From positions 248,001 through 312,000 of the forward strand of contig NZ_CP067377.1 of assembly GCF_019565455.1 (NCBI RefSeq): 64,000 nt of DNA, given 5' to 3'. Of this stretch, positions 40,683 to 51,352 are shown in pieces (the stretch's first letter is position 1; the number at the start of each line of letters is the position of its first letter). A model generated the notes under the pieces. The model ran no database searches and was not told the origin of the DNA. It saw only the letters and a program-made list of their open reading frames with translations. The position numbers and the translations under genes are program-made. The DNA comes from Flavobacterium oreochromis (GTDB lineage: Bacteria; Bacteroidota; Bacteroidia; Flavobacteriales; Flavobacteriaceae).

Positions 40683-42131
40683 ATGGAAAAGGTAATTGAC
40701 GAAAACAAACAAGGAACAAGCTTGGTTTTAGAACAGAACCAGCAAAATACAAAAAAGATGTTCATAGAGAGTTATGGATGTCAAATGAACTTTTCGGATA
40801 GTGAAATTGTAGCCTCTATCTTAACGGAACAAGGATATAATACAACACAAAATCTTGAAGAAGCTGATTTAGTTTTAGTAAACACTTGCTCCATTAGAGA
40901 TAAAGCTGAGCAAACCGTCCGTAAACGTTTAGAACAATATAATGCCATCAAAAAAATAAATCCTACTATGAAAGTAGGTGTTTTAGGCTGTATGGCAGAA
41001 CGTTTAAAAGAAAAATTCCTAGAAGAAGAAAAAATTGTAGACTTAGTTGTAGGACCAGATGCCTATAAAGATATTCCAAATTTATTAAGCGAAGTAGAGG
41101 AAGGTAGAGATGCTATTAATGTTATCTTGTCTAAAGAGGAGACCTATGGAGACATTCAACCAGTTCGCTTAAATAGTAATGGGGTAAATGCGTTTGTTTC
41201 GATCACACGTGGATGTGATAATATGTGTACGTTTTGTGTGGTTCCTTTTACCCGTGGTCGCGAACGTAGTCGTGAACCACAAAGTATCATAGAAGAAATC
41301 CAAGATTTATGGAACAAAGGATATAAAGAAGTTACTTTATTAGGTCAAAATGTAGATAGCTACCTTTGGTATGGAGGCGGTTTAAAAAAGGATTTCGACA
41401 AAGCGAGCGAGATACAAAAAGCGACTGCTGTTGACTTTGCACAATTACTAGATATGTGTGCAAATAAATTTCCTAAAATGCGATTTCGTTTTTCTACTTC
41501 TAATCCACAGGATATGCACTTAGAAGTAATTGAAACAATGGCAAAACACCATAACATCTGTAAATATATTCACTTACCTGTACAATCAGGAAGCACACGT
41601 ATTTTAAAAGAAATGAATCGCCAGCATACCCGTGAAGAATATTTAACACTTGTTGACAAAATTTATGAAATCATACCTGAAATTTCTTTATCACAAGATA
41701 TGATAGCTGGTTTTCCTACAGAAACAGAAGAAGACCACCAAGACACTTTAAGTTTAATGGAACATTGTAAATATGATTTCGGATTCATGTTTGCTTATTC
41801 TGAAAGACCAGGAACTTTAGCGGCTCGTAAAATGGAAGATGATATTCCAGAGGAAGTTAAAAAACGTCGTCTAAATGAAATTATTGATTTACAACAAAAG
41901 TTAGGCTTACAACGTACTCAACGCTTCATAGGACAAATAGTAGAGGTTCTAGTTGAAAAAGATTCAAAACGTTCGGATCAACATTGGAGCGGAAGAAACT
42001 CTCAAAATACAGTTGTCGTTTTCCCTAAAGAGAATTATAAATCTGGAGATTTCGTTTTAGTCAAAATTACGGATTGTACTGCTGCTACTTTGATAGGTGA
42101 AGCCGTAGGCTATTCTGAGATTATGCAATAA
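40683..42131 (+). CDS. miaB: tRNA-2-methylthio-N6-dimethylallyladenosine synthase MiaB
   Basis: 482 residues from ATG 40683, chosen because a TAnnTTTG promoter box covers the upstream in-frame codons. N-terminal MTTase domain with three Cys (SYGCQMN, VNTCSIRD, VLGCMAER), radical-SAM cluster RGCDNMCTFC, and a C-terminal TRAM domain. It methylthiolates i6A37 of tRNAs reading U-starting codons. 63 bp before the sigma-54 activator gene. Intact. Confidence 0.96.
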   Translation: MEKVIDENKQGTSLVLEQNQQNTKKMFIESYGCQMNFSDSEIVASILTEQGYNTTQNLEEADLVLVNTCSIRDKAEQTVRKRLEQYNAIKKINPTMKVGVLGCMAERLKEKFLEEEKIVDLVVGPDAYKDIPNLLSEVEEGRDAINVILSKEETYGDIQPVRLNSNGVNAFVSITRGCDNMCTFCVVPFTRGRERSREPQSIIEEIQDLWNKGYKEVTLLGQNVDSYLWYGGGLKKDFDKASEIQKATAVDFAQLLDMCANKFPKMRFRFSTSNPQDMHLEVIETMAKHHNICKYIHLPVQSGSTRILKEMNRQHTREEYLTLVDKIYEIIPEISLSQDMIAGFPTETEEDHQDTLSLMEHCKYDFGFMFAYSERPGTLAARKMEDDIPEEVKKRRLNEIIDLQQKLGLQRTQRFIGQIVEVLVEKDSKRSDQHWSGRNSQNTVVVFPKENYKSGDFVLVKITDCTAATLIGEAVGYSEIMQ

Positions 42132-42194
42132 ATCGGTCAAAAAAATAAATTCAAAAATATTTCTTTAGGCTTTTAACTTTTAGAATTAAAGTAA

Positions 42195-43457
42195 ATGGAA
42201 TCTGTTCAAACCATAAAACAACGATTTGAGATCATTGGTAACGATCCGAAATTAAATCGAGCTCTTGAAAAAGCTATTCAAGTAGCTCCGACTGATATTT
42301 CTGTATTAGTTATTGGTGAAAGTGGAGTAGGTAAAGAAAGTATTCCTAAAATCATACATGCCTTATCTCATCGAAAACATGGAAAATACATCGCTGTAAA
42401 CTGTGGTGCTATACCTGAAGGCACAATAGATTCTGAACTATTTGGTCATGAAAAAGGAGCTTTTACAGGTGCTACTAATACTCGCGAAGGCTATTTTGAA
42501 GTAGCTGATGGAGGAACGATTTTCTTAGATGAAGTAGGCGAATTACCATTAACAACACAAGTTCGTCTACTGCGTGTATTAGAAAATGGCGAATTTATAA
42601 AAGTAGGTTCTTCTCAGGTACAAAAAACAAATGTAAGAATTGTTGCTGCTACTAATGTTAATATGCAAGAAGCTATTTCTAAAGGTAAATTCAGAGAGGA
42701 TCTTTATTATCGTTTAAGCACAGTTGAAATAGGACTTCCTGCATTACGCGAACGAAAAGAAGATATCCATTTACTATTCAGAAAATTTGCTTCTGATTTT
42801 GCTCAAAAATACAAAATGCCTCCTATAAAATTAGAAGACAATGCTATACAATACTTATTAAAATACAGATGGGGTGGTAATATTCGTCAATTACGTAACG
42901 TAGCTGAACAAATATCTGTTTTAGAAACGAATCGAGATATTTCTGTTAATACTCTAATGTCTTATATCCCTAACGAAGGAAGTAATTTACCTCAAATTGT
43001 AGGTCAAAAATCAGAAAGCGATTTTTCATCAGAAAGAGAAATTTTATACAAAATTCTTTTTGACATGAAAGCAGACCTAAACGATCTTAAGAAATTGACT
43101 CTAGAATTAATGCAAAACGGAAGCTCTAAAGTACAAGAAGCTAACAAAGGGCTGATTCAGCGTATTTATGGTCAAAAAGAAGAAACAAATCCATACTTTG
43201 AGGAAGAAACAACACTTCAACCTATCGCTAACACGACACATATACAGGATGAGTTTGAAGATGAAGATGATGACAGCAATTATATCTTTGCTCATACTAT
43301 TGAAGAAGAGGAGGATTCATTACGATTAGATCAAAAAGAAATTGAGTTAATTAAAAAAGCCCTAGAACGAAATAAAGGCAAACGAAAAGCTGCTGCTGAC
43401 GAATTAGGTATATCAGAAAGAACCTTATATCGAAAAATTAAACAATTTGATTTATAA
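42195..43457 (+). CDS. Sigma-54-dependent activator without receiver domain
   Basis: 420 residues. It starts straight into the AAA+ domain: Walker A GESGVGKE (41-48), sigma-54 contact loop GAFTGAT (88-94), Walker B GGTIFLDEVGEL. An acidic, low-complexity linker (EDEDDDSNYIF) at about 350 leads to a C-terminal Fis-type helix-turn-helix (RKAAADELGISERTLYRKI). No N-terminal sensor domain, so activity must be controlled by partner proteins or level. Located between miaB and lptE, a conserved order in flavobacteria. Confidence 0.92.
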   Translation: MESVQTIKQRFEIIGNDPKLNRALEKAIQVAPTDISVLVIGESGVGKESIPKIIHALSHRKHGKYIAVNCGAIPEGTIDSELFGHEKGAFTGATNTREGYFEVADGGTIFLDEVGELPLTTQVRLLRVLENGEFIKVGSSQVQKTNVRIVAATNVNMQEAISKGKFREDLYYRLSTVEIGLPALRERKEDIHLLFRKFASDFAQKYKMPPIKLEDNAIQYLLKYRWGGNIRQLRNVAEQISVLETNRDISVNTLMSYIPNEGSNLPQIVGQKSESDFSSEREILYKILFDMKADLNDLKKLTLELMQNGSSKVQEANKGLIQRIYGQKEETNPYFEEETTLQPIANTTHIQDEFEDEDDDSNYIFAHTIEEEEDSLRLDQKEIELIKKALERNKGKRKAAADELGISERTLYRKIKQFDL

Positions 43458-43528
43458 TTTTTAATATTTTATCAAAAACGTTTATACAAAAACTCTATTT
43501 TTGAAAATAGATACTCATTATCAATATT

Positions 43529-44032
43529 ATGAAACAATTAAAACATATACTTTTTCTCTTTTCCCTACTAACACTATCTTCCTGTGGCATCTATAACTTT
43601 ACAGGAACTGGTAAGATAGACGCTAAAACATTTCAAGTAAATACATTTCAAAATGTTTCAGAACTTATCGAACCTGGAATTGAGAGAAAATTTACCTTAC
43701 GATTACAAGATTTAATTCAAAATCAAACAAACTTGAATCTAACCAGTACAAATGGTGATTTAGTATATGAAGGAGAAATAGTAGATTACCGTATAAGTCC
43801 TATGACCGCTACTGCTAATCTAACTGCTGCACAAAACAGACTTTCAATTACAATCAATCTCCGATTTTCAAACAAGAATAAATCAGGAGAAAATTTTGAA
43901 AAGAAGTTTTCTTTTTATTATGATTACCCCGCAGCAGAACAATTAACAGGAGGTAAATTACAAACAGCTTTAGATGAAATATTTGAAAGAATTACGCAAG
44001 ACATGTTTAATGAAACATTAGCTAAATGGTAA
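43529..44032 (+). CDS. lptE: LPS assembly lipoprotein LptE
   Basis: 167 residues with lipobox LTLSSCG (Cys 19). Conserved LptE start CGIYNFTGTGKID and a beta-rich body (LVYEGEIVDYRISPM). It plugs LptD at the outer membrane for lipopolysaccharide insertion. Followed after 3 bp by the next gene, so part of an operon with the activator upstream and secG downstream. Confidence 0.9.
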   Translation: MKQLKHILFLFSLLTLSSCGIYNFTGTGKIDAKTFQVNTFQNVSELIEPGIERKFTLRLQDLIQNQTNLNLTSTNGDLVYEGEIVDYRISPMTATANLTAAQNRLSITINLRFSNKNKSGENFEKKFSFYYDYPAAEQLTGGKLQTALDEIFERITQDMFNETLAKW

Positions 44033-44035
44033 TTT

Positions 44036-45217
44036 ATGAATACAACAGAACTTACCTCTTTATTAAACAGCCCTAATACAATTACTCATTTGCAATGTAG
44101 TGATCTAGAGTCTGTATTAAAAGAATACCCTTATTTTCAAAGCGCTAGAAGCCTTTACTTAAAAGGGTTACACATTCAAGACAACTTTAAGTATAATACT
44201 GCTTTAAAACTTACAGCTGCTCACACAATTGACAGAACGGTACTTTTTGATTTTATTACTAACAAAAATTTCGCTCAAGAACTAGATTTCACAAAAAACA
44301 TATCAGTCAAAGATGTTTTTGAAACCATTAATGAAATAAACGAAATTCCAACAGCAGTAGAAAGTATCACTAAGGAGATTGAACTACCAGAAGACATCAT
44401 AGACCTAGACCTTCCTAAAGAAGCAGAAATACAAAATAGCATCTCAGATGAAGAAAAGTTAGAACTTTCTGTATTAAATTCTATTATTATAGCGAATGAA
44501 ACAACAGACAATCAAACAGAAAACATTATTATAGAAGAATCTATTTCATTAGAAAATCCTTTAGAAAAATCTATTTTGTCATCCATAACAGAATCATCTC
44601 AATCTAGTAATAACATTGAAATTCCTACATCTCCTAATCCTTCAATTAGAGAAAGAATCTCTTGGTTAGAGGACACCATTGATTTAGAGCAAAAACAAGA
44701 AATAGAAATTTATCTCGATAAACCTATCATACTAGATGATAATAAAACACTTTCATTTCAAGAATGGCTTCTTTTATCTAAAACAACTCCTATTGAAAGG
44801 TCTGAAAACAATATTATCATAGAAAATCAAGAATCTGTAGTGAGAACAGTTGAAGAAAATCAAATTAAAGATATTTCTACAACAACTTCTTCCCTAACAA
44901 GCAAAGAATTAGAGATAACAGAAAAAACGGAAAAAGATATAAATTCAAAAATGGATTTGATTGATAAATTCATTCACAATAATCCGAAAATTTCACCTCC
45001 AAAAGATAATATTCCTGTTCCAAACTATATCACTAAAAAGAATGACAGTCCCTATTTAATGACTGAAACTTTAGCAAAAATTTATTTAGAGCAAAAAAAA
45101 TATACAAAAGCAATACAAGCTTATGAAATTTTAATTTTGAAATATCCAGAAAAAAGTAGTTTATTTGCAGACAGAATTTTGGATATAAAAGATTTACAAC
45201 AAAATAACAATAGATAA
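44036..45217 (+). CDS. Hypothetical protein with C-terminal TPR-like repeat
   Basis: 393 residues without signal peptide. N-terminal ~90 residues are helical (CSDLESVLKEYPYFQSARSLYLKG). A long acidic, Ser/Thr/Glu/Ile-rich middle (~100-320) looks disordered. The C-terminus has a TPR-like pair (AKIYLEQKKYTKAIQAYEIL; ILKYPEKSSLFADRI). Conserved in flavobacteria between lptE and secG, function unknown. It may be a membrane-associated scaffold. Start 3 bp after lptE stop; secG follows after 3 bp. Confidence 0.8.
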   Translation: MNTTELTSLLNSPNTITHLQCSDLESVLKEYPYFQSARSLYLKGLHIQDNFKYNTALKLTAAHTIDRTVLFDFITNKNFAQELDFTKNISVKDVFETINEINEIPTAVESITKEIELPEDIIDLDLPKEAEIQNSISDEEKLELSVLNSIIIANETTDNQTENIIIEESISLENPLEKSILSSITESSQSSNNIEIPTSPNPSIRERISWLEDTIDLEQKQEIEIYLDKPIILDDNKTLSFQEWLLLSKTTPIERSENNIIIENQESVVRTVEENQIKDISTTTSSLTSKELEITEKTEKDINSKMDLIDKFIHNNPKISPPKDNIPVPNYITKKNDSPYLMTETLAKIYLEQKKYTKAIQAYEILILKYPEKSSLFADRILDIKDLQQNNNR

Positions 45218-45220
45218 ACA

Positions 45221-45604
45221 ATGAGTACATTTACAATTTTCTTAGTATTAATCACTATAGTTTGTTTTTTATTAGTGGTAGTTATTATGGTGCAAAACCC
45301 TAAGGGAGGAGGATTATCTTCAACTTTTGGTAGTTCACAAATGATGGGAGGTGTTCAAAAAACAACAGATTTCTTAGATAAATCAACTTGGTATTTAGCA
45401 GGAGCTTTATTAGTACTTATCTTATTGTCTAGCTTAAGTTTTAATGGAACGAATAGCGATACTGGTTCTAAACTAATTGATGAGTCAGCTTTACCTGCTG
45501 CAATTCCAGCTACTCCAGGTAGTGACAGCAAAACGGCTACTCCCGCTACTCCAACTAAACCTGCTACAGAAGAGAAAAAAATAATCCAAAATAAAATATA
45601 TTAA
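45221..45604 (+). CDS. secG: Preprotein translocase subunit SecG
   Basis: 127 residues. Two membrane helices (about 3-22 and 55-72) and the SecG loop VQNPKGGGLSSTFGSSQMMGG between them. The C-terminal tail is a Pro/Ala/Thr-rich extension (AATPATPTKPAT type), usual in Bacteroidota. Last gene before a strong terminator. Confidence 0.92.
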   Translation: MSTFTIFLVLITIVCFLLVVVIMVQNPKGGGLSSTFGSSQMMGGVQKTTDFLDKSTWYLAGALLVLILLSSLSFNGTNSDTGSKLIDESALPAAIPATPGSDSKTATPATPTKPATEEKKIIQNKIY

Positions 45605-45632
45605 AATGCCAGCCTGTCAGAGCTGGCATTTT
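45603..45632 (+). terminator. Terminator after secG
   Basis: Perfect 11-bp stem AAAATGCCAGC/GCTGGCATTTT (45603-45613, 45622-45632) overlapping the secG stop, followed by a T-rich tail. Confidence 0.85.
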
Positions 45633-45733
45633 AGTTTTTCTATAATTTTGCAATTTTGACAGCTTTTATAACTTGGCATAATTTCTGTCAAACTAGTCTC
45701 AAAAATTAACAACAATAAAAATCCAAAATAATT

Positions 45734-46009
45734 ATGGCATTAAACATTAAACCACTTTCAGACCGTGTTATCGTGGAGCCAGCTGCTGCCGAAACACAAA
45801 CAGCTTCTGGTATCATTATCCCTGATACAGCTAAAGAAAAACCTCAAAAAGGAATTGTGGTAGCTGTAGGAAACGGAAAAAAAGACCAACCTATGACAGT
45901 TCAAGTTGGCGATACTGTTTTATATGGAAAATATGCTGGAACTGATTTAAAATTTGAAGGTAAAGATTATTTAATCATGCGAGAAGAAGACATTCTTGCA
46001 ATTATCTAA
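45734..46009 (+). CDS. groES: Co-chaperonin GroES
   Basis: 91 residues, full length. Contains [10 protein letters not shown] at the start, the mobile loop ([19 protein letters not shown]) and the C-terminal [11 protein letters not shown]. It caps the GroEL cage. groEL follows after 88 bp. A TAATTTTG box at 45643-45650 could be its -7 element but a matching TTG is lacking. Confidence 0.97.
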   Translation: MALNIKPLSDRVIVEPAAAETQTASGIIIPDTAKEKPQKGIVVAVGNGKKDQPMTVQVGDTVLYGKYAGTDLKFEGKDYLIMREEDILAII

Positions 46010-46073
46010 ATGAGTAAAAAGTAACTAGTGAAGAATAAAAAGCAAAAAATGAAAGCTATTCACTTATTACTAA

Positions 46074-47729
<1,656 letters not shown>

Positions 47730-47776
47730 TTCTAAAAAAAACTATAGGGTACTACACTATAAAGCATATGAATATA

Positions 47777-47812
47777 AAAAAATAATGGGGTTTTAAAACC
47801 CCATTATTTTTT
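47777..47812 (+). terminator. Terminator of groES-groEL
   Basis: Stem of ~14 bp with GGGG/CCCC core (AATAATGGGG with CCCCATTATT) and long T tail. Confidence 0.9.
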
Positions 47813-47828
47813 TATATTCAACACAGTC

Positions 47829-48259
47829 AGTGAGAGACTACCGATTTATAACGCTCGAACTAAACAAACTGACAAAAGAGCTTTGGCAGATTTTGCTAAT
47901 AAATGAAATTATAAATATCCTTATGCCATAAAATCTTGGAAAGAAAACTGGGAAGAACTCACTGTTTTTTTGACTTCCCAATAGAAATTAGGAAAATGAT
48001 TTACACCTCTAACCTAATCGAAAATCTCAATGATAAAACCCCAAAATATACTAAAAAGAAATTATGGTTCCCTACAGATGAAGCTGTTTAAAATCTGTAT
48101 ATTTGGCTTTAAGAGAAGTAACTAAAACATGGTCAATACCAATATTTAATTGGAATTAATTTTCAATCAGTTCTTAACTATAATTGAAAAAAAGGGGGCA
48201 ACTTTAATTAAAAAGTCAAACTCTATTATTATAACTTACACACTTTTTGGGGTAGTCTC
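47829..48259 (+). mobile_element. Decayed IS256-family element, 3' part only
   Basis: Translation in two frames recovers the C-terminal half of an IS256 (Mutator) transposase: LPIYNARTKQTDKRALADF, a stop, then PYAIKSWKENWEELTVF, a frame change, FFDFPIEIRKMIYTSNLIE, NLND, FPTDEAV, and FNQFLTIIEKK. Several stops and frame changes show it is dead. The end at 48236-48259 (TTACACA...GGTAGTCTC) resembles IS256-family terminal repeats (GAGACT...TGTGTAA inverted). The 5' half, including two catalytic acids, is missing. No target duplication was found. Confidence 0.8.
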
Positions 48260-48282
48260 TTTTTATGATAATTATCTCAAGC

Positions 48283-48887
48283 CTATTTAGCTAGTTTATG
48301 ATCTAAACAATCTATTCTAATTTCAGAATCTATTATCTTAAGATTCATTAATGTACAATAATGTGACTTATTATTTATGGTATAAAACGAACATGTAAAA
48401 CACATTCTTTGAATTGATATTATATTCGCTTTATTTAGATTATAAATTAATTTTAACAGACTACTAAGTAGTATTTCTTTCTGTTCTTCTAACAAATCTT
48501 CCATACTATTTTGTATAAAAGAAGCAAAAAGGATGCTTTTAAAGCAATTTTATACCCCTCTTCTGTTAATACAAGCCAAAAACTTCTGGTATCTACTAAA
48601 TTACTTTTTTTTTCTATTAATCCTTTTGTTATTAATATTTTTACACTATCACTTATTGTTGATTTAGTCATATTAAACTCTTCTGCTAAATAGGTTATTT
48701 TACATTTTTCTTTTGAATGAAAACATATAAAAATTAAAATTTGAATCTGAATAGGACTAAGAGAATTCTCTTTGCTTTCTTTCCAAAGTAATACCCTAAA
48801 TGCTTGTGAAATACGTTCTAAAGCAACTATTATACGACTTTCAATTTTCTGGTTCTGATCATTTAAATTGAATACTGAATATTTCAT
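48283..48887 (-). CDS. MarR-family regulator with C-terminal cysteines (frameshift)
   Basis: About 202 residues after repair. Winged-helix domain (KITYLAEEFNMTKSTISDSVKILI; SNLVDTRSFWLVLTEEG). The C-terminal part, joined by one base in A5 48526-48530, ends with a CFTC...C arrangement (RMCFTCSFYTINNKSHYC) and RIDCLDH, giving four cysteines that could bind metal or sense redox state. Flavobacteria have MarR-like regulators of this shape as I remember them. Likely binds the TTAGGAWTCCTAA palindromes in front of the genes at 49690-50427 and 50494-50727, which is inference. Confidence 0.8.
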
Positions 48888-48966
48888 CTATCTTGAAATA
48901 TATTATGTTATAAAAAATAGAATTTCAATTTAACAAAGTGACTTCTAAATATTTTATACGAAATAA

Positions 48967-49323
48967 TCATATTTTGCAATCCTCTTGTATATAGATCCAG
49001 GCTTTTCTTCCTGATTCAAATGTCTCTAATACTCTAGAATATTGATCCACTTCATATTGATCCGTTTTTTCTAATTCTAAAGAGGATATTTGAAATATAA
49101 CTCCTTGAATAAAATCTGCTTTATTTATAGATTTTACAGCTATTGGATGGTATTCGAGTTCACTTTTAGCTAATACTTCTTTATCTGTTATTTGTATTTT
49201 CTCAATTTTATAACCTTTTAATACATCATGTTTACCTTCTAAAATTCTTCCATAATTTTCAAGTTGAACTTTTTCTAATTGTAAGGTTCCATAAGAGAAA
49301 AGTAAATGGGCTGTATCTTTCAT
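48967..49323 (-). CDS. Gamma-glutamylcyclotransferase (AIG2-like) family protein
   Basis: 118 residues from ATG 49323, which overlaps the preceding stop by one base (a possible start two codons earlier exists). The N-terminal signature LLFSYGTLQL and the acidic patch ELEKTDQYE match the GGCT/AIG2 fold that acts on gamma-glutamyl compounds, though the substrate is unknown. It follows a DUF2024 gene directly; the two are translationally coupled. Confidence 0.75.
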   Translation of the reverse strand: MKDTAHLLFSYGTLQLEKVQLENYGRILEGKHDVLKGYKIEKIQITDKEVLAKSELEYHPIAVKSINKADFIQGVIFQISSLELEKTDQYEVDQYSRVLETFESGRKAWIYIQEDCKI

Positions 49324-49583
49324 TAACAATTTTCTATTTCTATTATAAAATAACCTTTTTTATTTATTTCTTCTTCCCATTTAGGCTGAAGTGATTCTAC
49401 ATGACAAAACTTACATTCCTCTGACGTTAAATTTTGTCCTTCTTGGCCTTTTGTTTTCAAATATTCTTTCCCATAATCATAAATATTTTCTTTATCAATC
49501 ATTTCTATAGGAGCAATTATATCAAAATGCATAATATCCCCATTTTTTTTTGTTACATAAGTATCCCAAACTGCTACTTTCAT
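49323..49583 (-). CDS. DUF2024 family protein
   Basis: 86 residues. Contains MKVAVWDTYVTKKNG and CKFCHVESLQPKWEEEI, the DUF2024 pattern with a CxxCH pair. Small cytosolic protein of unknown function. Stop codon shares a base with the next ATG (AIG2-like gene). Confidence 0.75.
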   Translation of the reverse strand: MKVAVWDTYVTKKNGDIMHFDIIAPIEMIDKENIYDYGKEYLKTKGQEGQNLTSEECKFCHVESLQPKWEEEINKKGYFIIEIENC

Positions 49584-49647
49584 TTTATTTTTTTATTAGG
49601 TTAATTTTTTATATATAAAAAAGTAAAGTAAATAATTATCATTAAAA

Positions 49648-49682
49648 GCTTTACAAGATTAGAACTGGCAACCTTGTAAAGC
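49648..49682 (-). terminator. Terminator after the exported protein gene
   Basis: 10-bp stem GCTTTACAAG/CTTGTAAAGC (49648-49657 with 49673-49682), on the minus strand followed by TTTT, 8 bases after the stop at 49690. Confidence 0.75.
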
Positions 49683-49689
49683 AAAAAAA

Positions 49690-50427
49690 CTATTTAACTT
49701 TAAATGGTAACGATAATTTCCCACTAGCTATAGCATATACTTTATAAACGCCTAGCATAGGTTTATCTCCCCCTTCATGATTACCTTCATTATTAGCTTT
49801 TACTTGCATATAAGCTGTCACACCATCATAAGAAAAATTTATTTTATTATTTATCCTATAATCTGGAACGATTACTCTAATAGTATTTCCTTTTGTTACT
49901 ACTTGAAAACCTGGCGAATCCATATACATGGGCATTCCTGGATTAGTTGAAGGTAAAACAACTGTTTTATCTTTAGGATCAAACTCTTTAACTGATAATC
50001 CTCCTTGAACTCGTTTATCTTCATTTAAAACAACCCAGTGTGGATGCCAAACTATTCCATCATTTTGAAAATTATGATCAGAATTTTCATCCCATAATGG
50101 TGTATCATCAAAATCAGGGTGAGAAGTTAAAGCTAAAGCCACAATACCTTCTGTCTGACCAAATCCTACATCAGTTGATTTTAAAGTTGTAGGGAATACA
50201 TATCCTAAAACAGGCGCTCCATTAAGTTGACCCGTTGGTATAGGAGTCGTTTTTCCTGCTTGTCCTTTAACGGTAATTTCCCAAATAGTAGCACCTATTT
50301 CCTCTGAATGCTTTACACTAACCTTTTGAATTTTAAAATTATCGTTATCATATTTTCCACATTTATCACAAGCAAAACCATAAAGTGTAAAAAGGGAAAA
50401 ACTAAAAGAAATAAATAAGTTTTTCAT
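49690..50427 (-). CDS. Hypothetical exported protein with N-terminal CxxC
   Basis: 245 residues from ATG 50427, which gives a signal peptide (MKNLFISFSFSLFTLYGFA) followed at once by CDKCGKYDND. The body is beta-rich with His/Asp-rich WHPHWVVLNEDKR near residue 130 and GYVFPTT, LTSHPDFDDTPLWDENSDH. No family recognised. Promoter with an operator-like palindrome directly upstream, shared in type with the thioredoxin gene, suggests both belong to one MarR-controlled response. Upstream in-frame codons are rejected because the promoter lies there. Confidence 0.65.
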   Translation of the reverse strand: MKNLFISFSFSLFTLYGFACDKCGKYDNDNFKIQKVSVKHSEEIGATIWEITVKGQAGKTTPIPTGQLNGAPVLGYVFPTTLKSTDVGFGQTEGIVALALTSHPDFDDTPLWDENSDHNFQNDGIVWHPHWVVLNEDKRVQGGLSVKEFDPKDKTVVLPSTNPGMPMYMDSPGFQVVTKGNTIRVIVPDYRINNKINFSYDGVTAYMQVKANNEGNHEGGDKPMLGVYKVYAIASGKLSLPFKVK

Positions 50428-50450
50428 TTTAATACGATTTAATTTATTTA

Positions 50451-50478
50451 AAAAATTATTAAATAGGAATCCTAACAA
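50451..50478 (-). promoter_or_regulatory. Promoter with operator palindrome before the exported protein gene
   Basis: Minus-strand TTG (50478-50476), 17-base spacer and TAATTTTT (50458-50451). The spacer holds the palindrome-like GGAATCC core (50463-50475, 12 of 13 matching TTAGGAWTCCTAA). Confidence 0.6.
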
Positions 50479-50493
50479 CGTACGTTATTTTTT

Positions 50494-50727
50494 TTAACCT
50501 TTCACATCAGTTAGAGTAGCACCAAAATTTATATGAAGTACATTTCCATTTGTTGTAAGCAAAGCTGGAACTGACTTTACTCCTCTCCTTTCTGCTTCTT
50601 CAATACGACTACGATCTTCACCAAGATGTACAATCTCTACATTATTTTCTCCAATAAGATTTACAATATCATGTTCTACACTAATACAAACAGGACAACC
50701 TGCATGATAAAAAATTGACTTTTCCAT
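50494..50727 (-). CDS. Thioredoxin-like protein
   Basis: 77 residues. N-terminal MEKSIFYHAGCPVCIS holds the CxxC active site (C11, C14); later a cis-Pro motif SVPAL (residues about 53-57). Small cytosolic redox protein, close in size to glutaredoxin-like or thioredoxin-like monodomain proteins. Controlled by a promoter with a perfect operator palindrome at 50773-50785. Confidence 0.8.
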   Translation of the reverse strand: MEKSIFYHAGCPVCISVEHDIVNLIGENNVEIVHLGEDRSRIEEAERRGVKSVPALLTTNGNVLHINFGATLTDVKG

Positions 50728-50763
50728 TTTATTTAAATTAAATTCTTAGCACTATTGCTGGTA

Positions 50764-50793
50764 CAAATATAATTAGGATTCCTAACTAAACAA
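50764..50793 (-). promoter_or_regulatory. Promoter with MarR-type operator before the thioredoxin gene
   Basis: Minus-strand TTG (50793-50791), 19-base spacer and TATATTTG (50771-50764), a textbook Bacteroidota promoter. The spacer is filled by the palindrome TTAGGAWTCCTAA (50773-50785), so a protein bound there would block RNA polymerase. Confidence 0.75.
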
Positions 50794-51352
50794 ATTATTT
50801 TTTATTTTATTTTTAAAAAGTATGATATAAAAATAGCGCTATAATACCCTAGAGGAACAAAATTCGTTGTATTTAAAGAGGGGATATAATTTTTATATAT
50901 CTAAAATTAAATTGTATGAATAGTTATATATTTAAAAAAAATAGGTTTACACTCTAAGAAAATAGCTTTTTTATTATGCTCTTCTTCTAAAATGTAATTT
51001 TGTATTTGGAATATTATTCAAAAGTACTTTGATTATAATAATTTAAATAAAGAATAAAAAATAGAAACATCTTTTATACTGTTTCTAATAAAACTTTTAT
51101 TAAAATTAGCGAAAAGAAACGATTTAGTTTTATATACAAACTTGTATGGAAGGTTATTGTTTATATTATTACAAAAAATCTTCTTTTTTGAATATTACCA
51201 TTTAATTAAATGGAGAAATCGAAGAATTTTAAATTATAAGATTTCCCCTCCTATTGGATTAAAGTATATTTTTAGTGTTAAATAGTTTTTAGATACAAAA
51301 GAATATTGATAATTACTATTTAAATTGGATATAAGAGGGGGGGTATTGTTTA
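50794..51352. other. Gene-free AT-rich stretch
   Basis: About 560 bp without a supportable ORF on either strand. It is rich in A/T runs, with one G7 run near 51338 that is rare here. No tRNA, terminator or repeat was seen. It separates the MarR/thioredoxin genes from the end of the flexirubin-type cluster and may contain the 3' untranslated region of the latter. Confidence 0.5.

Noticed and set aside
47834..47842. Nine-base match (GAGACTACC) to the IS256 right end, taken as the left terminal repeat
   Set aside because: It lies within an in-frame continuation of the transposase (ERLPIYNAR), so the match is probably chance.
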